From Ruegeria sp. YS9 (lineage in GTDB: Bacteria; Pseudomonadota; Alphaproteobacteria; Rhodobacterales; Rhodobacteraceae): 38,085 nt of DNA. The notes under the pieces were generated by a model. It worked only from the letters and a program-made list of their open reading frames with translations. It was not told where the DNA came from and did no database searches. Made by a program: the position numbers and the translations under genes. The DNA is taken from NCBI RefSeq assembly GCF_024628725.1, contig NZ_CP102414.1, positions 1 through 38,085 on the forward strand. Direction: 5' to 3'. This document shows positions 24,857-33,016 of this stretch, in pieces (the first letter of the stretch is position 1; each line of letters opens with the position of its first letter).

Positions 24857-26257
24857 TTAGTAGGCCGCTGCTGACGCAATGCATTGCTTCAGAAGAACTC
24901 CTACGATTTTTTCGTGCTCTTCTGTATCAATTTCACCAGCAACAAGACGGTTTGCAAGTGTCTCCAGTGCGTCGGCATTCTTCGCGTTACAATCTGCCTT
25001 AACTTCGTCTACCTTTGCAATTTCAGCGACATCAATGCATCTAGGGTTTGGCTCAGAGAGATTGACGAATAGCTCCGGGCTCTCTTCGCAAAACTCGCCA
25101 ATTGAAATCCCCATGCTGTGCACTCTGGTGGAAGTTTCCTTCCTTTCGATTATGAACTCGGCAGTGGTGTTCTGCGACAGTACCTCGCTGAAGGACTTAG
25201 AACTCCTGCCCCAACCAAGCCACCCTCCCGCATTTCCAGCACCTCCACCAACAAGACTAGGCTCAAATGCTGGTTTAAACAGTCCCGTACCGTTGACGCG
25301 CGCGTTAGTGAGCAGCGTATACAACTCTTGTGCGGCCGCGACCTCCTTATCTTCAGGCGACAACGCGCCTTCAAGGATTTCGTACTTTACGGCACCGCTT
25401 GACTGAAGGTCTTTGGTTATTTGGACGTTGCTCGCCTTTCGCAGTCCAAACCAACGGCTACTGGAAGACGCCGTCTGAAAGTACGTATACACTCTGTTGA
25501 AATCGACAGAAATTTTGATCTTATATCTGGGACCCAAACCCGTATATTTCATTTGATACCGAACCACCATTGCCAAAGGCCGGTCAACGTCTTCAAATTC
25601 GTCGTTCGCATATGCAATCTGCCTCGAACCCAAGCGAGATAGAGGCGTGGTGAAAGCGAAAGGCACACCGGGTTGTGCTGCGGGAAAAGCGTCTACTGCT
25701 TGGGCAGACCTAGCAAAGGTAATTTGGGCACCCTCAGAACTAACGATTTCCGGTTCTGAAGGGTCGTTACCTGATATCACGATTTCTACAGGTTTGTCTG
25801 GATTGGCTTGAGCTTTTGCTCTCTCCGCTATTGCATTCGGATCACGTGAGCTAATAAAATCCTCTGCGAGCAGAAACTCAACAAACCACTCCTCGCCTGG
25901 AACTATAAGAAGCTTAGCATCTGGATTATTCTTCCGAAAATCAGCCCAAGCACCCTCGACGAACTCCTTGTTCTCAAATCCAGCGGTTGCAGTAAAAGTC
26001 ACTGATCCACCGACACCGTCGTTATCTTTCTTTGTCACCCCCCAATGCGACATCCCGAACAGCGTGTTCTCTCCATCTTTGACAAAGTAGATTGTGTTAG
26101 GCATGACATAGAATTTGTTCGGATCTTCATGATCCGCGTAAACGACTACATCAGTTGGTGTATCAAAACCCACAGTTTTCCAAAAATCTGGAATAGCTAA
26201 AGCAAAGTTTGGAACCAGAACTAGAGCAAAGGCATATGAAAGAATGCGCTTAAACAA
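24857..26257 (-). CDS. Exported two-domain protein, first gene of the six-gene envelope operon (466 aa)
   Basis: TTG 26257 is the chosen start because GGAGGGAAAA precedes it and the resulting FKRILSYAFALVLVPNFALA|I is a clean signal peptide; upstream extension to 26314 would bury it. Domain 1: VYADHEDPNKFYVMPNTIYF, SHWGVTKKDNDGVGGSVTF, NNPDA. Domain 2: FTTPLSRLGSRQI and LGPRYKIKISVDFNRV. Gly-rich stretches and a Cys-containing helical C-terminus follow. It is paralogous to the 21494-22897 product. No catalytic motif is seen. Its promoter should lie in 26258-26337, the gap before the relaxase gene end. Confidence 0.72.
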   Translation of the reverse strand: MFKRILSYAFALVLVPNFALAIPDFWKTVGFDTPTDVVVYADHEDPNKFYVMPNTIYFVKDGENTLFGMSHWGVTKKDNDGVGGSVTFTATAGFENKEFVEGAWADFRKNNPDAKLLIVPGEEWFVEFLLAEDFISSRDPNAIAERAKAQANPDKPVEIVISGNDPSEPEIVSSEGAQITFARSAQAVDAFPAAQPGVPFAFTTPLSRLGSRQIAYANDEFEDVDRPLAMVVRYQMKYTGLGPRYKIKISVDFNRVYTYFQTASSSSRWFGLRKASNVQITKDLQSSGAVKYEILEGALSPEDKEVAAAQELYTLLTNARVNGTGLFKPAFEPSLVGGGAGNAGGWLGWGRSSKSFSEVLSQNTTAEFIIERKETSTRVHSMGISIGEFCEESPELFVNLSEPNPRCIDVAEIAKVDEVKADCNAKNADALETLANRLVAGEIDTEEHEKIVGVLLKQCIASAAAY

Positions 26258-26337
26258 TTTTCCCTCCAATGGTTGTACGACTCTATCTGTAGCACGAAAA
26301 AGTAGAACCGTCACGAATTGGGTTGGTTGACTAAGTA

Positions 26338-27627
26338 CTATACTCCGTATGTCGCCCCCCGATCGATGTCCCGGTCCTTTTCGACCTCCTGATTCTTCTC
26401 TTGATCACGCGCATTCTCGATCTCCAGCTTTTCGCGCGGCTTGTTGAGCAAATCCTTCAGGCGCTCGTTCACGTATGGCTGACCCGCATCGCATCCGGTG
26501 TACTCGTCAAGCTCGGGATCACCGTGACCGACCAACTTGTGGACCGCCGCCTGACCGTCCCTTCCGGCGTCCCTATCCATGATCTCCTTCAGGCGCTCGC
26601 GCGTATGGTTGCGGCGTTCGGACTTCGGCGTGTCGTCTCGGTCTTTCGACCGACCCACGACCCACGTCAGCCTCTCGCGTATGTACTCCGGTCCGGCCCG
26701 CGCGCCGCGCTCTTTCGCGGCTACAGCTTTGAGCGCTGCCAGACCGGCTGATACACGTCCCTGACCTGCTTCACGCTCGGCCCCATAGGTGTCCCGCGCC
26801 AGCTCCAGACGTTCCCGCATCTCGGCAAAGAGCGCCCGCGTGTGGCGGGCCGCATGTACCGCCCTGCCCCGCTCAGTGACGGGTTCATAGTCGCGGCCCT
26901 CACGCTCGGCCGCACGCATCTCGCGGCGTTCCATGGCATTGGCCGCCGGTCCCAACTTGACCTCCGGATCACGATCCAGTTCCTCAGCCTTCGGCGCATT
27001 ACCCTGGCTCAGAGCCTCCTCACGCTGCACCTCCAATGACCGGTGATCAACGCGCTCCACCTCCCCCACCCGTTCAAGCGCGTGGTTCTGCAATTCAGCC
27101 CAGACACCGCGCATCTGCTCAATCTCGACACCTCCGGTCTTTGCGGAATCAAGTACGCGCGTCTTGGTAGTGAACCCCTCCGGCTCCAACTTCCGGGTGG
27201 TGGTCAGAACATGAGCATGATGATTGCGCTGATCCCCTTCACGATGCGGCGCGTGGATCGCCACATCCACCGCCACGCCGTAGCGGCTGACCAGCTCCTC
27301 GGCAAACTGGCGGGTGATCTGCGACCGATCTTCGGCGCTGATCTCGGAGGGCAACGCAAGTTCCCATTCGCGGGCGGTAACGGAATTGCGCCGGGTCTCT
27401 CTCTCCTCGGCGGCATTCCAGAGCGATGACCGATCTTGCGCCCAGGACGGGGCATTCTCGGGCGTCAGAATGAAGGTCTCTGCGATGCCACGCTTGGCGG
27501 TGTAATCATGCAGCCGTCCCTCGCGCTGGCACTCGATACGCTCGCCCGCACGGTACGCCGCCGCCGCGGTCGAAGATCGTCCCGCGCTGCGCTTGATCGT
27601 CTTTACGGAGAGGTGGTAGCTGGCCAT
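26338..27627 (-). CDS. MobA/MobL-type (MobQ) relaxase
   Basis: The N-terminal relaxase domain shows SSTAAAAYRAGERI (candidate catalytic Tyr25) and the His-triad region IHAPHREGDQRNHHAHVLTTT (residues 124-144), with paired His137/His139. This is the MobQ pattern, which nicks oriT and leads transfer of the strand. The C-terminal half is charged and helical. At 429 aa it is at the short end for MobA/MobL proteins and has no primase domain. It faces away from an oriT-like region (28139-28184), with the TraD-like gene divergent on the other side. Confidence 0.9.
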   Translation of the reverse strand: MASYHLSVKTIKRSAGRSSTAAAAYRAGERIECQREGRLHDYTAKRGIAETFILTPENAPSWAQDRSSLWNAAEERETRRNSVTAREWELALPSEISAEDRSQITRQFAEELVSRYGVAVDVAIHAPHREGDQRNHHAHVLTTTRKLEPEGFTTKTRVLDSAKTGGVEIEQMRGVWAELQNHALERVGEVERVDHRSLEVQREEALSQGNAPKAEELDRDPEVKLGPAANAMERREMRAAEREGRDYEPVTERGRAVHAARHTRALFAEMRERLELARDTYGAEREAGQGRVSAGLAALKAVAAKERGARAGPEYIRERLTWVVGRSKDRDDTPKSERRNHTRERLKEIMDRDAGRDGQAAVHKLVGHGDPELDEYTGCDAGQPYVNERLKDLLNKPREKLEIENARDQEKNQEVEKDRDIDRGATYGV

Positions 27628-27733
27628 GCACCCTGCCCCGCTCTGTGATGCGAAGAATGCTGACGCGCGCCGCTACTGACCCAGGCCCATGTTCCGGCAT
27701 GGTCCAGCGGGCCAGTAGCCTTTTTCCCGCAGG

Positions 27734-27857
27734 CCCGCCCCCCATAAGGCTGGGGTCGGAGGGAAAAAGACAGCCCGAACGAAGCGGTGCATTGCACCTC
27801 TGAGGCGCGGGCTTGCCGATGCGTTCCACCAATCTCCCCAACCTTATGGGGGGCGGG
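27734..27857. repeat. 16-bp perfect inverted repeat in the mobilisation intergenic region
   Basis: CCCGCCCCCCATAAGG (27734-27749) is exactly inverted at 27842-27857, with 92 bp between. It lies between the relaxase start and the oriT core and could bind a transfer protein or regulate the relaxase gene. Further hairpins lie downstream at 28021-28037, 28051-28072 and 28076-28094. No gene is supported in 27628-28138. Confidence 0.65.
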
Positions 27858-28138
27858 AGATTGGCGGCACACATCGGCGGTTTGCCTGGGGCAAACCCGG
27901 TGGAGATCAAGGGCCACAGCACCACAGATCGACACCCCCCGGAACGACAGCCTCGAAAGCAGACCGGCCCCCACCATGGGGCATCGGTCGCGATTTTGGG
28001 ACTGACGTTCCGGCCGCAATCCAACCGCGCAGGTTGGCATGGGATGGTTTGGAAGGGGCAGCGCGCCCTTCCATGTCGATGCGCTTCGCATCGAAGGGGA
28101 TGGCCATCGGCCGGGGCTTTGCCCCAGAGAGATCGCAC

Positions 28139-28184
28139 GCAAATCTTGGAGCCACAGGTGGAGAGTTTGCATAAGTGCGCCCTT
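28139..28184 (+). other. oriT: Putative oriT with MobQ-type nic core
   Basis: ATAAGTGCGCCCTT (28171-28184) matches the conserved nick region of IncQ/RSF1010-like and rhizobial Q-type origins (TAAGTGCGCCCT or TAAATGCGCCCT). Directly upstream is an interrupted hairpin: GCAAA (28139-28143) with TTTGC (28166-28170), enclosing CCAC/GTGG. That is the position of the relaxase-binding repeat in RSF1010. The nick would be expected near the GCG/CCCT step. Location between relaxase and divergent TraD-like genes fits. Confidence 0.8.
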
Positions 28185-28273
28185 GTCCTTTACAGGCCTA
28201 CGGGTACGCGCTAAGGACGAGTTAATCAACATGTGATTCAACTATAGATTATTTTCCCAACAAGAGCAGTGAT

Positions 28274-28567
28274 ATGGCAGAGACAGAACTCGAACGCGCA
28301 GAGAAGCGGTTTGCCCAGGCCAAGGCCCGCCTTCAGGCCGTGCGTAACCGGGAAGCCACCAGACAACGCAAGCTGGATACACGGCGCAAGGTGATCCTGG
28401 GCGGGGCGCTCATGGATCTGGCCGAACGTGATGCAAGTGCTGCGGCTATGATGGAACGGTTGATCCGGAACCTCTCGCGGGACCAGGACCGCAAAGCCTT
28501 TGCAGATCCCGATACCCCCTCCCCGGTTCCGGCATCCGATTCAGAACAGCCAAATGGTGATCGATGA
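28274..28567 (+). CDS. TraD-like small mobilisation protein
   Basis: The 97-aa product is basic and helical: LERAEKRFAQAKARLQAVRN coiled coil, then RKLDTRRKVILGGALMDLAE and a C-terminal DPDTPSPVP tail. The TRRKxxLGGALxxLAE segment matches the alphaproteobacterial conjugal TraD/MobC-like family (PF06412-type), accessory DNA-binding proteins adjacent to VirD4 homologues. Its stop overlaps the coupling-protein start (ATGA at 28564). It probably helps the relaxosome or links it to the coupling protein. Confidence 0.78.
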   Translation: MAETELERAEKRFAQAKARLQAVRNREATRQRKLDTRRKVILGGALMDLAERDASAAAMMERLIRNLSRDQDRKAFADPDTPSPVPASDSEQPNGDR

Positions 28568-30267
28568 GCTGGGCGTTCACGGCGTTTCGCCTCCTGGCCG
28601 GTATCGGGTTGATCGTATGGACGGCTCCGTTCGTACTGTTTCTCGCCGCCGTCTATCTGCTTATTGCCACTTTGATCGGGACAGTCGTTCTGGCTCTCAT
28701 CCGGCATTATGGTCTGCACGTGCCGATCTCGGGCGGTCCCACCAGTTTCCTCGATTGGGTTGCCACCATCGTAGTTTATGGCTCGGCCTGGTGCACGGCA
28801 GTAACGCTCCTGATCGTGAACACCGGCATCGGTCTCTGGTCCCCGCGAAAGGCCGACGACAGCCATGGTTCGGCCCGGTTCGCCGACCGCAAAGACCTGG
28901 CAAATCTGGAAGCCTCTGACGGGCTTCTGATCGGTCGCAACCCCCATACCGGCCGACTGTTGCGCTACGACGGTCCGGCACATCTGCTGACCCTTGCACC
29001 GACCCGGGCGGGCAAGGGCGTGGGTACCGTCATCCCGAACCTGCTTATGGCGGAGCGCCCGGTCCTGGTCATTGACCCCAAAGGTGAGAACGCACGGATC
29101 ACGGGCGACGCCCGACGACGGTTCGGACCCGTTCACGTCCTCGACCCATTTGAGGTTACCGGAATGACATCGGCGGCGTACAATCCATTGGACCGGTTGT
29201 CTCCGGACAGTCTTGATCTTGGAGAAGATGCCACCTCACTTGCCGACGCACTGGTCATGGACCCGCCGGACCAAGTATCGGAGGCACACTGGAACGAAGA
29301 GGCCAAGGCCATCCTCGGCGGGCTAATCATGTTCTGCGTCTGTCATGAGGAGCCGGGCCGCCGGTCTCTCGCCACAGTGCGGGAATATCTCACCCTGCCC
29401 CCGGATCGGTTGCGCGCGCTACTGGAGCTGATGCAGGAGAGCGACGCAGCGCATGGTCTGATCGCACGTGCCGCCAACCGGTTCCTGGGCAAGGCAGATC
29501 GGGAAGCAGCCTCGGTTCTGTCGAATGCACAGCGCCACACCCATTTCCTGGACAGCCCACGGATTGCAAAATGCATGGCGCGCTCGGATTTCCATTTCTC
29601 CGCGCTGCGCCACGGGATGACATCGGTGTTTCTGGTGCTGCCGCCCAATCGTCTCGATGCCTATAGTCGCTGGCTGCGCCTCCTCGTCTCCCAGGCGCTT
29701 CAGGACATCGCTCGGGACGCAGAGGCGGCACAGACGCCCGGAATGGCCGTGGACGGCGCTCAGGGCGTCTCTGAGGCCCCGCAGTCGGGTAAACGGGTCT
29801 TACGCCCTGCCCTCTTCCTGCTGGACGAGTTTGCGGCCCTTGGCCGCCTGGAAGCTGTCGAACGCGCCATGGGGCTGATGGCAGGCTACGGGCTGCAGCT
29901 CTGGCCGATCCTGCAGGACATGAGCCAGCTCAACGCGCTCTATGGAAAACGCGCGGGCACTTTTGTCGCCAATGCCGGAGTCCAGCAGGTGTTCGGGGTG
30001 AATGATCTGGAAACGGCCCAGTGGCTGAGCAAGATGATTGGCCAGGAAACCACGGGCTACCAGACACAAAGCTACAAACCGGGGGATGCGCTCTCGATGA
30101 CACAGAACGTCACCGGCCGCGATCTGCTCACTCCGGATGAAATCATGCAGGTCCACCCGGACAACCAGCTCCTGCGTGTCCAGGGCAGGCCCACGGCCAT
30201 TGCCCGCAAACTGCGCTATTACGCCGATCCCGAGTTCAAAGGGCTGTTCCAGCCGCAAGACCAATAA
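28564..30267 (+). CDS. VirD4/TraG-family type IV coupling protein
   Basis: The protein has 567 aa with two to three N-terminal membrane segments (about 10-47 and 65-90). Walker A is TRAGKGVG (147-154), VLVIDPKGEN follows, and Walker B is LFLLDEFAALG near residue 420, then QDMSQL and the TraG-type FVANAGVQQVFGVND region. This hexameric inner-membrane ATPase brings the relaxase-DNA complex to a type IV secretion channel. No channel genes are in the window, so a helper would be needed. A Pro/Gly-rich insertion (MAVDGAQGVSEAPQSGKR) just before Walker B is unusual. Confidence 0.93.
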   Translation: MSWAFTAFRLLAGIGLIVWTAPFVLFLAAVYLLIATLIGTVVLALIRHYGLHVPISGGPTSFLDWVATIVVYGSAWCTAVTLLIVNTGIGLWSPRKADDSHGSARFADRKDLANLEASDGLLIGRNPHTGRLLRYDGPAHLLTLAPTRAGKGVGTVIPNLLMAERPVLVIDPKGENARITGDARRRFGPVHVLDPFEVTGMTSAAYNPLDRLSPDSLDLGEDATSLADALVMDPPDQVSEAHWNEEAKAILGGLIMFCVCHEEPGRRSLATVREYLTLPPDRLRALLELMQESDAAHGLIARAANRFLGKADREAASVLSNAQRHTHFLDSPRIAKCMARSDFHFSALRHGMTSVFLVLPPNRLDAYSRWLRLLVSQALQDIARDAEAAQTPGMAVDGAQGVSEAPQSGKRVLRPALFLLDEFAALGRLEAVERAMGLMAGYGLQLWPILQDMSQLNALYGKRAGTFVANAGVQQVFGVNDLETAQWLSKMIGQETTGYQTQSYKPGDALSMTQNVTGRDLLTPDEIMQVHPDNQLLRVQGRPTAIARKLRYYADPEFKGLFQPQDQ

Positions 30268-30285
30268 CGAGAAAGACAATCGAGC

Positions 30286-30837
30286 ATGTCAGATCAATTC
30301 CCCTCCCCTGCCCCGCTCTCTGACGAAGAGCTGCGCGAAACCCTCGATATGGTTGGCACCGTTCTGGCCAGCGTATCGGATCGGGTCGATGCCCAGACCA
30401 GTGCTATGGATCGCCTGAACAAAACGGCGGCAGAGGCGCGCATGGCGGCATTTGCGGCACAGACCCAAACCGATCCGGAGCATTATGGAGATCTGGTAGG
30501 GCAAGCAATCAATGCCCGTGTTCATGGGCCGCTGGAGGCGATGTCCCAGGTTGCCAATTCTCTTGGGGTGCAAAGCAGACACACAGATGCGGTTCTCAAA
30601 AAGGCAGAACAGGACAAATGGGAAGTCTTCAAAGACATTAGGGAACAGGAAAGAGAGATCGAGCGCTTCAAAACCCGCCTGCCCTGGTTTGGTCTGGGCG
30701 CTGTCGTTCTGGTTTTTGCACTGGCGGTGCTGCTTCCCCGTTTCTCAGCAATCAACAGCACCACATGTGCTGTATTTGGTGGGGCTTGGGTCCAGACCAC
30801 AGTTGGAAACTTCGCTTGCGTTCATTACCAGGATTGA
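30286..30837 (+). CDS. Membrane protein with coiled coil, mobilisation block (183 aa)
   Basis: The N-terminus is helical and soluble (SDEELRETLDMVGTVLASVS) and a charged coiled-coil region follows. One transmembrane segment (WFGLGAVVLVFALAVLLP) lies near residues 140-157, and a short Cys-containing tail ends the protein. It resembles the DUF6118-type proteins found beside traG on alphaproteobacterial plasmids, though I am not certain of the family. It begins 18 nt after the coupling protein gene, so it is probably in the same operon and may act with it in the membrane. Confidence 0.7.
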   Translation: MSDQFPSPAPLSDEELRETLDMVGTVLASVSDRVDAQTSAMDRLNKTAAEARMAAFAAQTQTDPEHYGDLVGQAINARVHGPLEAMSQVANSLGVQSRHTDAVLKKAEQDKWEVFKDIREQEREIERFKTRLPWFGLGAVVLVFALAVLLPRFSAINSTTCAVFGGAWVQTTVGNFACVHYQD

Positions 30838-30906
30838 AGCTTTTGCGGAAAACTAACCGGGATTGATGTGGCAGAGCTACCGGGGGTCTGTTCCGGCTGT
30901 CCTGGA

Positions 30907-31794
30907 TCAAATGAACGGCGCGATAGCATCCTGAACAACGGCGCTCAAGTCACGCTGCCGAAGAGTCCGGTTGTCGGCACTCCAGTCCTCTGAGCCCTCA
31001 AATCGAGCTGCGGCGACCGGGCCATCTTTCTGATAACCCTCAAAACCGTCGCCATCGCAAAAGCGCCGCGCGAGGATGTCGATCGCCGACTTGACGGTTT
31101 CAGCGTGCTTGCCAGCCAGCGCGGCTTCAAATGCAGAACGCAAAACCTCCGTTCCGCCTTTGTAGTGCTCAAGGCAATAGCAAAGGTCGTGCGCATCCTT
31201 GGGTTCGGCCCGGTGATCAAACGCGAACGCCTTGAGGCAGGTGAAACTGACAATGTCGGCATGCCGGATGGTTTCAGTCGTAACGCCACCGTTGCCCAGC
31301 AGTTCGGCGGTGATATCCACGGTCTCATGATGATCCAGCACCATCGCGGAATGCGGAATGTGGATTGCCGAAACCGCACCTTCCGAGGGCAATTCCTGAA
31401 GTGCCCCACCCCTCTCATCTCCGGCGTCAGCCAGAAATTCCAGTATCAGTACAGTGCCGTCGACCAGCTCTTGCTGCCAGCGCCATGAGAGCTTTTTGCC
31501 GTCATCGTTTTCTGACCGTTTGAACCCGATGGCCCTGATATTGTCCTCAAGCGTCCGGTAGGCTTCGGTATCTGCCAGCAGTTTCATGTCCACAACAACG
31601 TCGACATCTCCGGTTCCCGCATGCGCTGGTACCGCTGGGGGACGCTCCTTGATGAGGTAGCGTGGGGTTAGACCGCCTACGAGAAAGATGGAATCGCGCC
31701 ATGGTCCCAAATGACGGATCAGCGTGACCAGCACGCGTTCGCACGCCTCGGTGACATTTTGGTTGTAGCCTTGAATAGCCGTTGGTTTCTTCAT
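30907..31794 (-). CDS. AbiEii-like nucleotidyltransferase toxin
   Basis: FLVGGLTPRYL and GTGDVDVVVDM (about residues 37-72) are the GG...DxD core of minimal nucleotidyltransferases of the AbiEii/AbiGii type. DAHDLCYCLEHY further on is typical of this group. These enzymes act as toxins, shown for some members to add nucleotides to tRNA. ATG 31794 overlaps the antitoxin stop as ATGA, the coupling expected for AbiEi-AbiEii; GTG 31800 is a possible longer start. The product is about 295 aa, normal for the family. It could alternatively be called a general nucleotidyltransferase-type abortive-infection protein. Confidence 0.82.
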   Translation of the reverse strand: MKKPTAIQGYNQNVTEACERVLVTLIRHLGPWRDSIFLVGGLTPRYLIKERPPAVPAHAGTGDVDVVVDMKLLADTEAYRTLEDNIRAIGFKRSENDDGKKLSWRWQQELVDGTVLILEFLADAGDERGGALQELPSEGAVSAIHIPHSAMVLDHHETVDITAELLGNGGVTTETIRHADIVSFTCLKAFAFDHRAEPKDAHDLCYCLEHYKGGTEVLRSAFEAALAGKHAETVKSAIDILARRFCDGDGFEGYQKDGPVAAARFEGSEDWSADNRTLRQRDLSAVVQDAIAPFI

Positions 31795-32882
31795 CGCCAC
31801 ACCAGTTTTTGCGACCGCAAATGTTCCGCCATTTCCTTGGAGCGGCCACGATCTTCCAGAAGGTCGAGATAAACTTGCAGAGGCGAAGCCATCAAGCGCT
31901 CATTCTCGTCACGTTTCCAGTGACGGTTTCTGTTGGCCTTGCCATCGATCACGACCAGATTTGCGCCTTCGGATACCTCACGCGCACCCAAATTCGAGAT
32001 GAGCCAGTCGTGCGTTCTTTTCCCGAAGGTTCGCACCGTCAGATCCGATACATTTGAGAGATATGGCGTATAGAATTGGGCCGCAAACTGACCGGTAAAC
32101 TCCAGATCGTAATCGTCGTAGTAGTTTGCGCTAAAAATTTCATGCGCCATGTCCTCAGGTTTCATCCTCGGAACGTAATACCGACTTCGCTTCTTCGCAC
32201 GACCTGCCAGAATGCTGTCACGCCAGGCATCCAGGAGGACATCCGGCCGGATCAGCCTGCGCCGTTTCGCAGGCCCCTCCCCTCTCACATCCAGCCAGTC
32301 GCGGCGCTCAAGATCCTTGAAGGTCTCGGAAACGGTTGCGGCAGACACACCGGCATATTCGGCAATCTCCGAGCCACTCACCCATTCGCCTGGACGATCG
32401 AACAAGGCGTGCAAGACCTGTGCACGGGTTCCTTTGAACACGTTCATCGCGCGACGCTTTGCGCGCTTAGGTTTCGGCCTCTCGATCAGCACGAACGTCT
32501 CATCGACACTGACAAAGAGCGATCCGCTCAAGTCGTGATAGGCGACCTGCTCTTCTTGAAGGAAGTCCCTCGCCCCTTCCGAAACCGATTGTGCGAGGAT
32601 CATCGGAACATACCGCCGGTTGGAATTATCCAGCTCCTGCAGGTACCGTTTGAGATGCCAGACAATCTCACGTGCGTCTCGCGGAAACACATCGCCTCGG
32701 GTTTCCACCACGAAGGCGATTTCGCGACCTGCTACGACCGCATCAAGAATTGCATCCGGGCGCAAACGCCCGCCAATCCCCGCTTCCCAAGAGATTTCAC
32801 CCAAGTAAGCATTGGGAACCGCCTCAAAGCTGTCGCTCAGGCTTTCCAAAAGTTCCGGCTCTATGTTCGCTATTTCTTCCAT
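31791..32882 (-). CDS. AbiEi-family antitoxin/repressor with nuclease-like N-terminal domain
   Basis: Residues ~35-130 resemble a restriction-endonuclease fold (RPDAILDAVVAGREIAFVVE, then WHLKRYLQEL) with the usual Glu-x-Lys replaced by ETRG, so it is probably non-catalytic. A winged helix-turn-helix follows (VLHALFDRPGEWVSGSEIAE, SAATVSETFKDLERRDWL). The C-terminus ends with SPLQVYLDLLEDRGRSKEMA, characteristic of AbiEi-type antitoxins. It neutralises the toxin and represses the operon. ATG 32882 is taken as start; GTG 32888 is an alternative. Both lie in a repeated 17-bp sequence. Confidence 0.82.
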   Translation of the reverse strand: MEEIANIEPELLESLSDSFEAVPNAYLGEISWEAGIGGRLRPDAILDAVVAGREIAFVVETRGDVFPRDAREIVWHLKRYLQELDNSNRRYVPMILAQSVSEGARDFLQEEQVAYHDLSGSLFVSVDETFVLIERPKPKRAKRRAMNVFKGTRAQVLHALFDRPGEWVSGSEIAEYAGVSAATVSETFKDLERRDWLDVRGEGPAKRRRLIRPDVLLDAWRDSILAGRAKKRSRYYVPRMKPEDMAHEIFSANYYDDYDLEFTGQFAAQFYTPYLSNVSDLTVRTFGKRTHDWLISNLGAREVSEGANLVVIDGKANRNRHWKRDENERLMASPLQVYLDLLEDRGRSKEMAEHLRSQKLVWR

Positions 32883-32952
32883 ATTCACTGTTCAGCAGAT
32901 TTAGCCATTTCTCTCCCATATTCGCCAAAAAGTCAATATTCACTGTTCAGCA
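32881..32952 (-). promoter_or_regulatory. Two 17-bp direct repeats at the AbiE operon start, putative operator
   Basis: ATATTCACTGTTCAGCA occurs exactly at 32881-32897 and again at 32936-32952, 55 bp apart. The first spans the AbiEi start codon, the second lies upstream. AbiEi antitoxins are known to bind repeats in their promoters. A TTGACT sequence between the copies on the minus strand could be a -35 element. Regulatory role is inferred. Confidence 0.6.
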
Positions 32953-33016
32953 AACTTGCGCACATCGACATCCCGACCGGCCAAGCCCAAATTCACCAAT
33001 CTCGGTGACGCCCCAA

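Noticed and set aside
27506..28241. Overlapping 210-212-aa minus-strand frames upstream of the relaxase
   Set aside because: They cover the oriT and repeats, and the translation is low-complexity without family resemblance.
26338..28273. CRISPR-like repeat structure
   Set aside because: The repeats are inverted pairs and isolated hairpins, not regularly spaced direct repeats; no cas genes or tRNA/rRNA genes were seen anywhere in the window.
32076..33008. 310-aa plus-strand frame
   Set aside because: Antisense to the AbiEi-like antitoxin gene and its operator.
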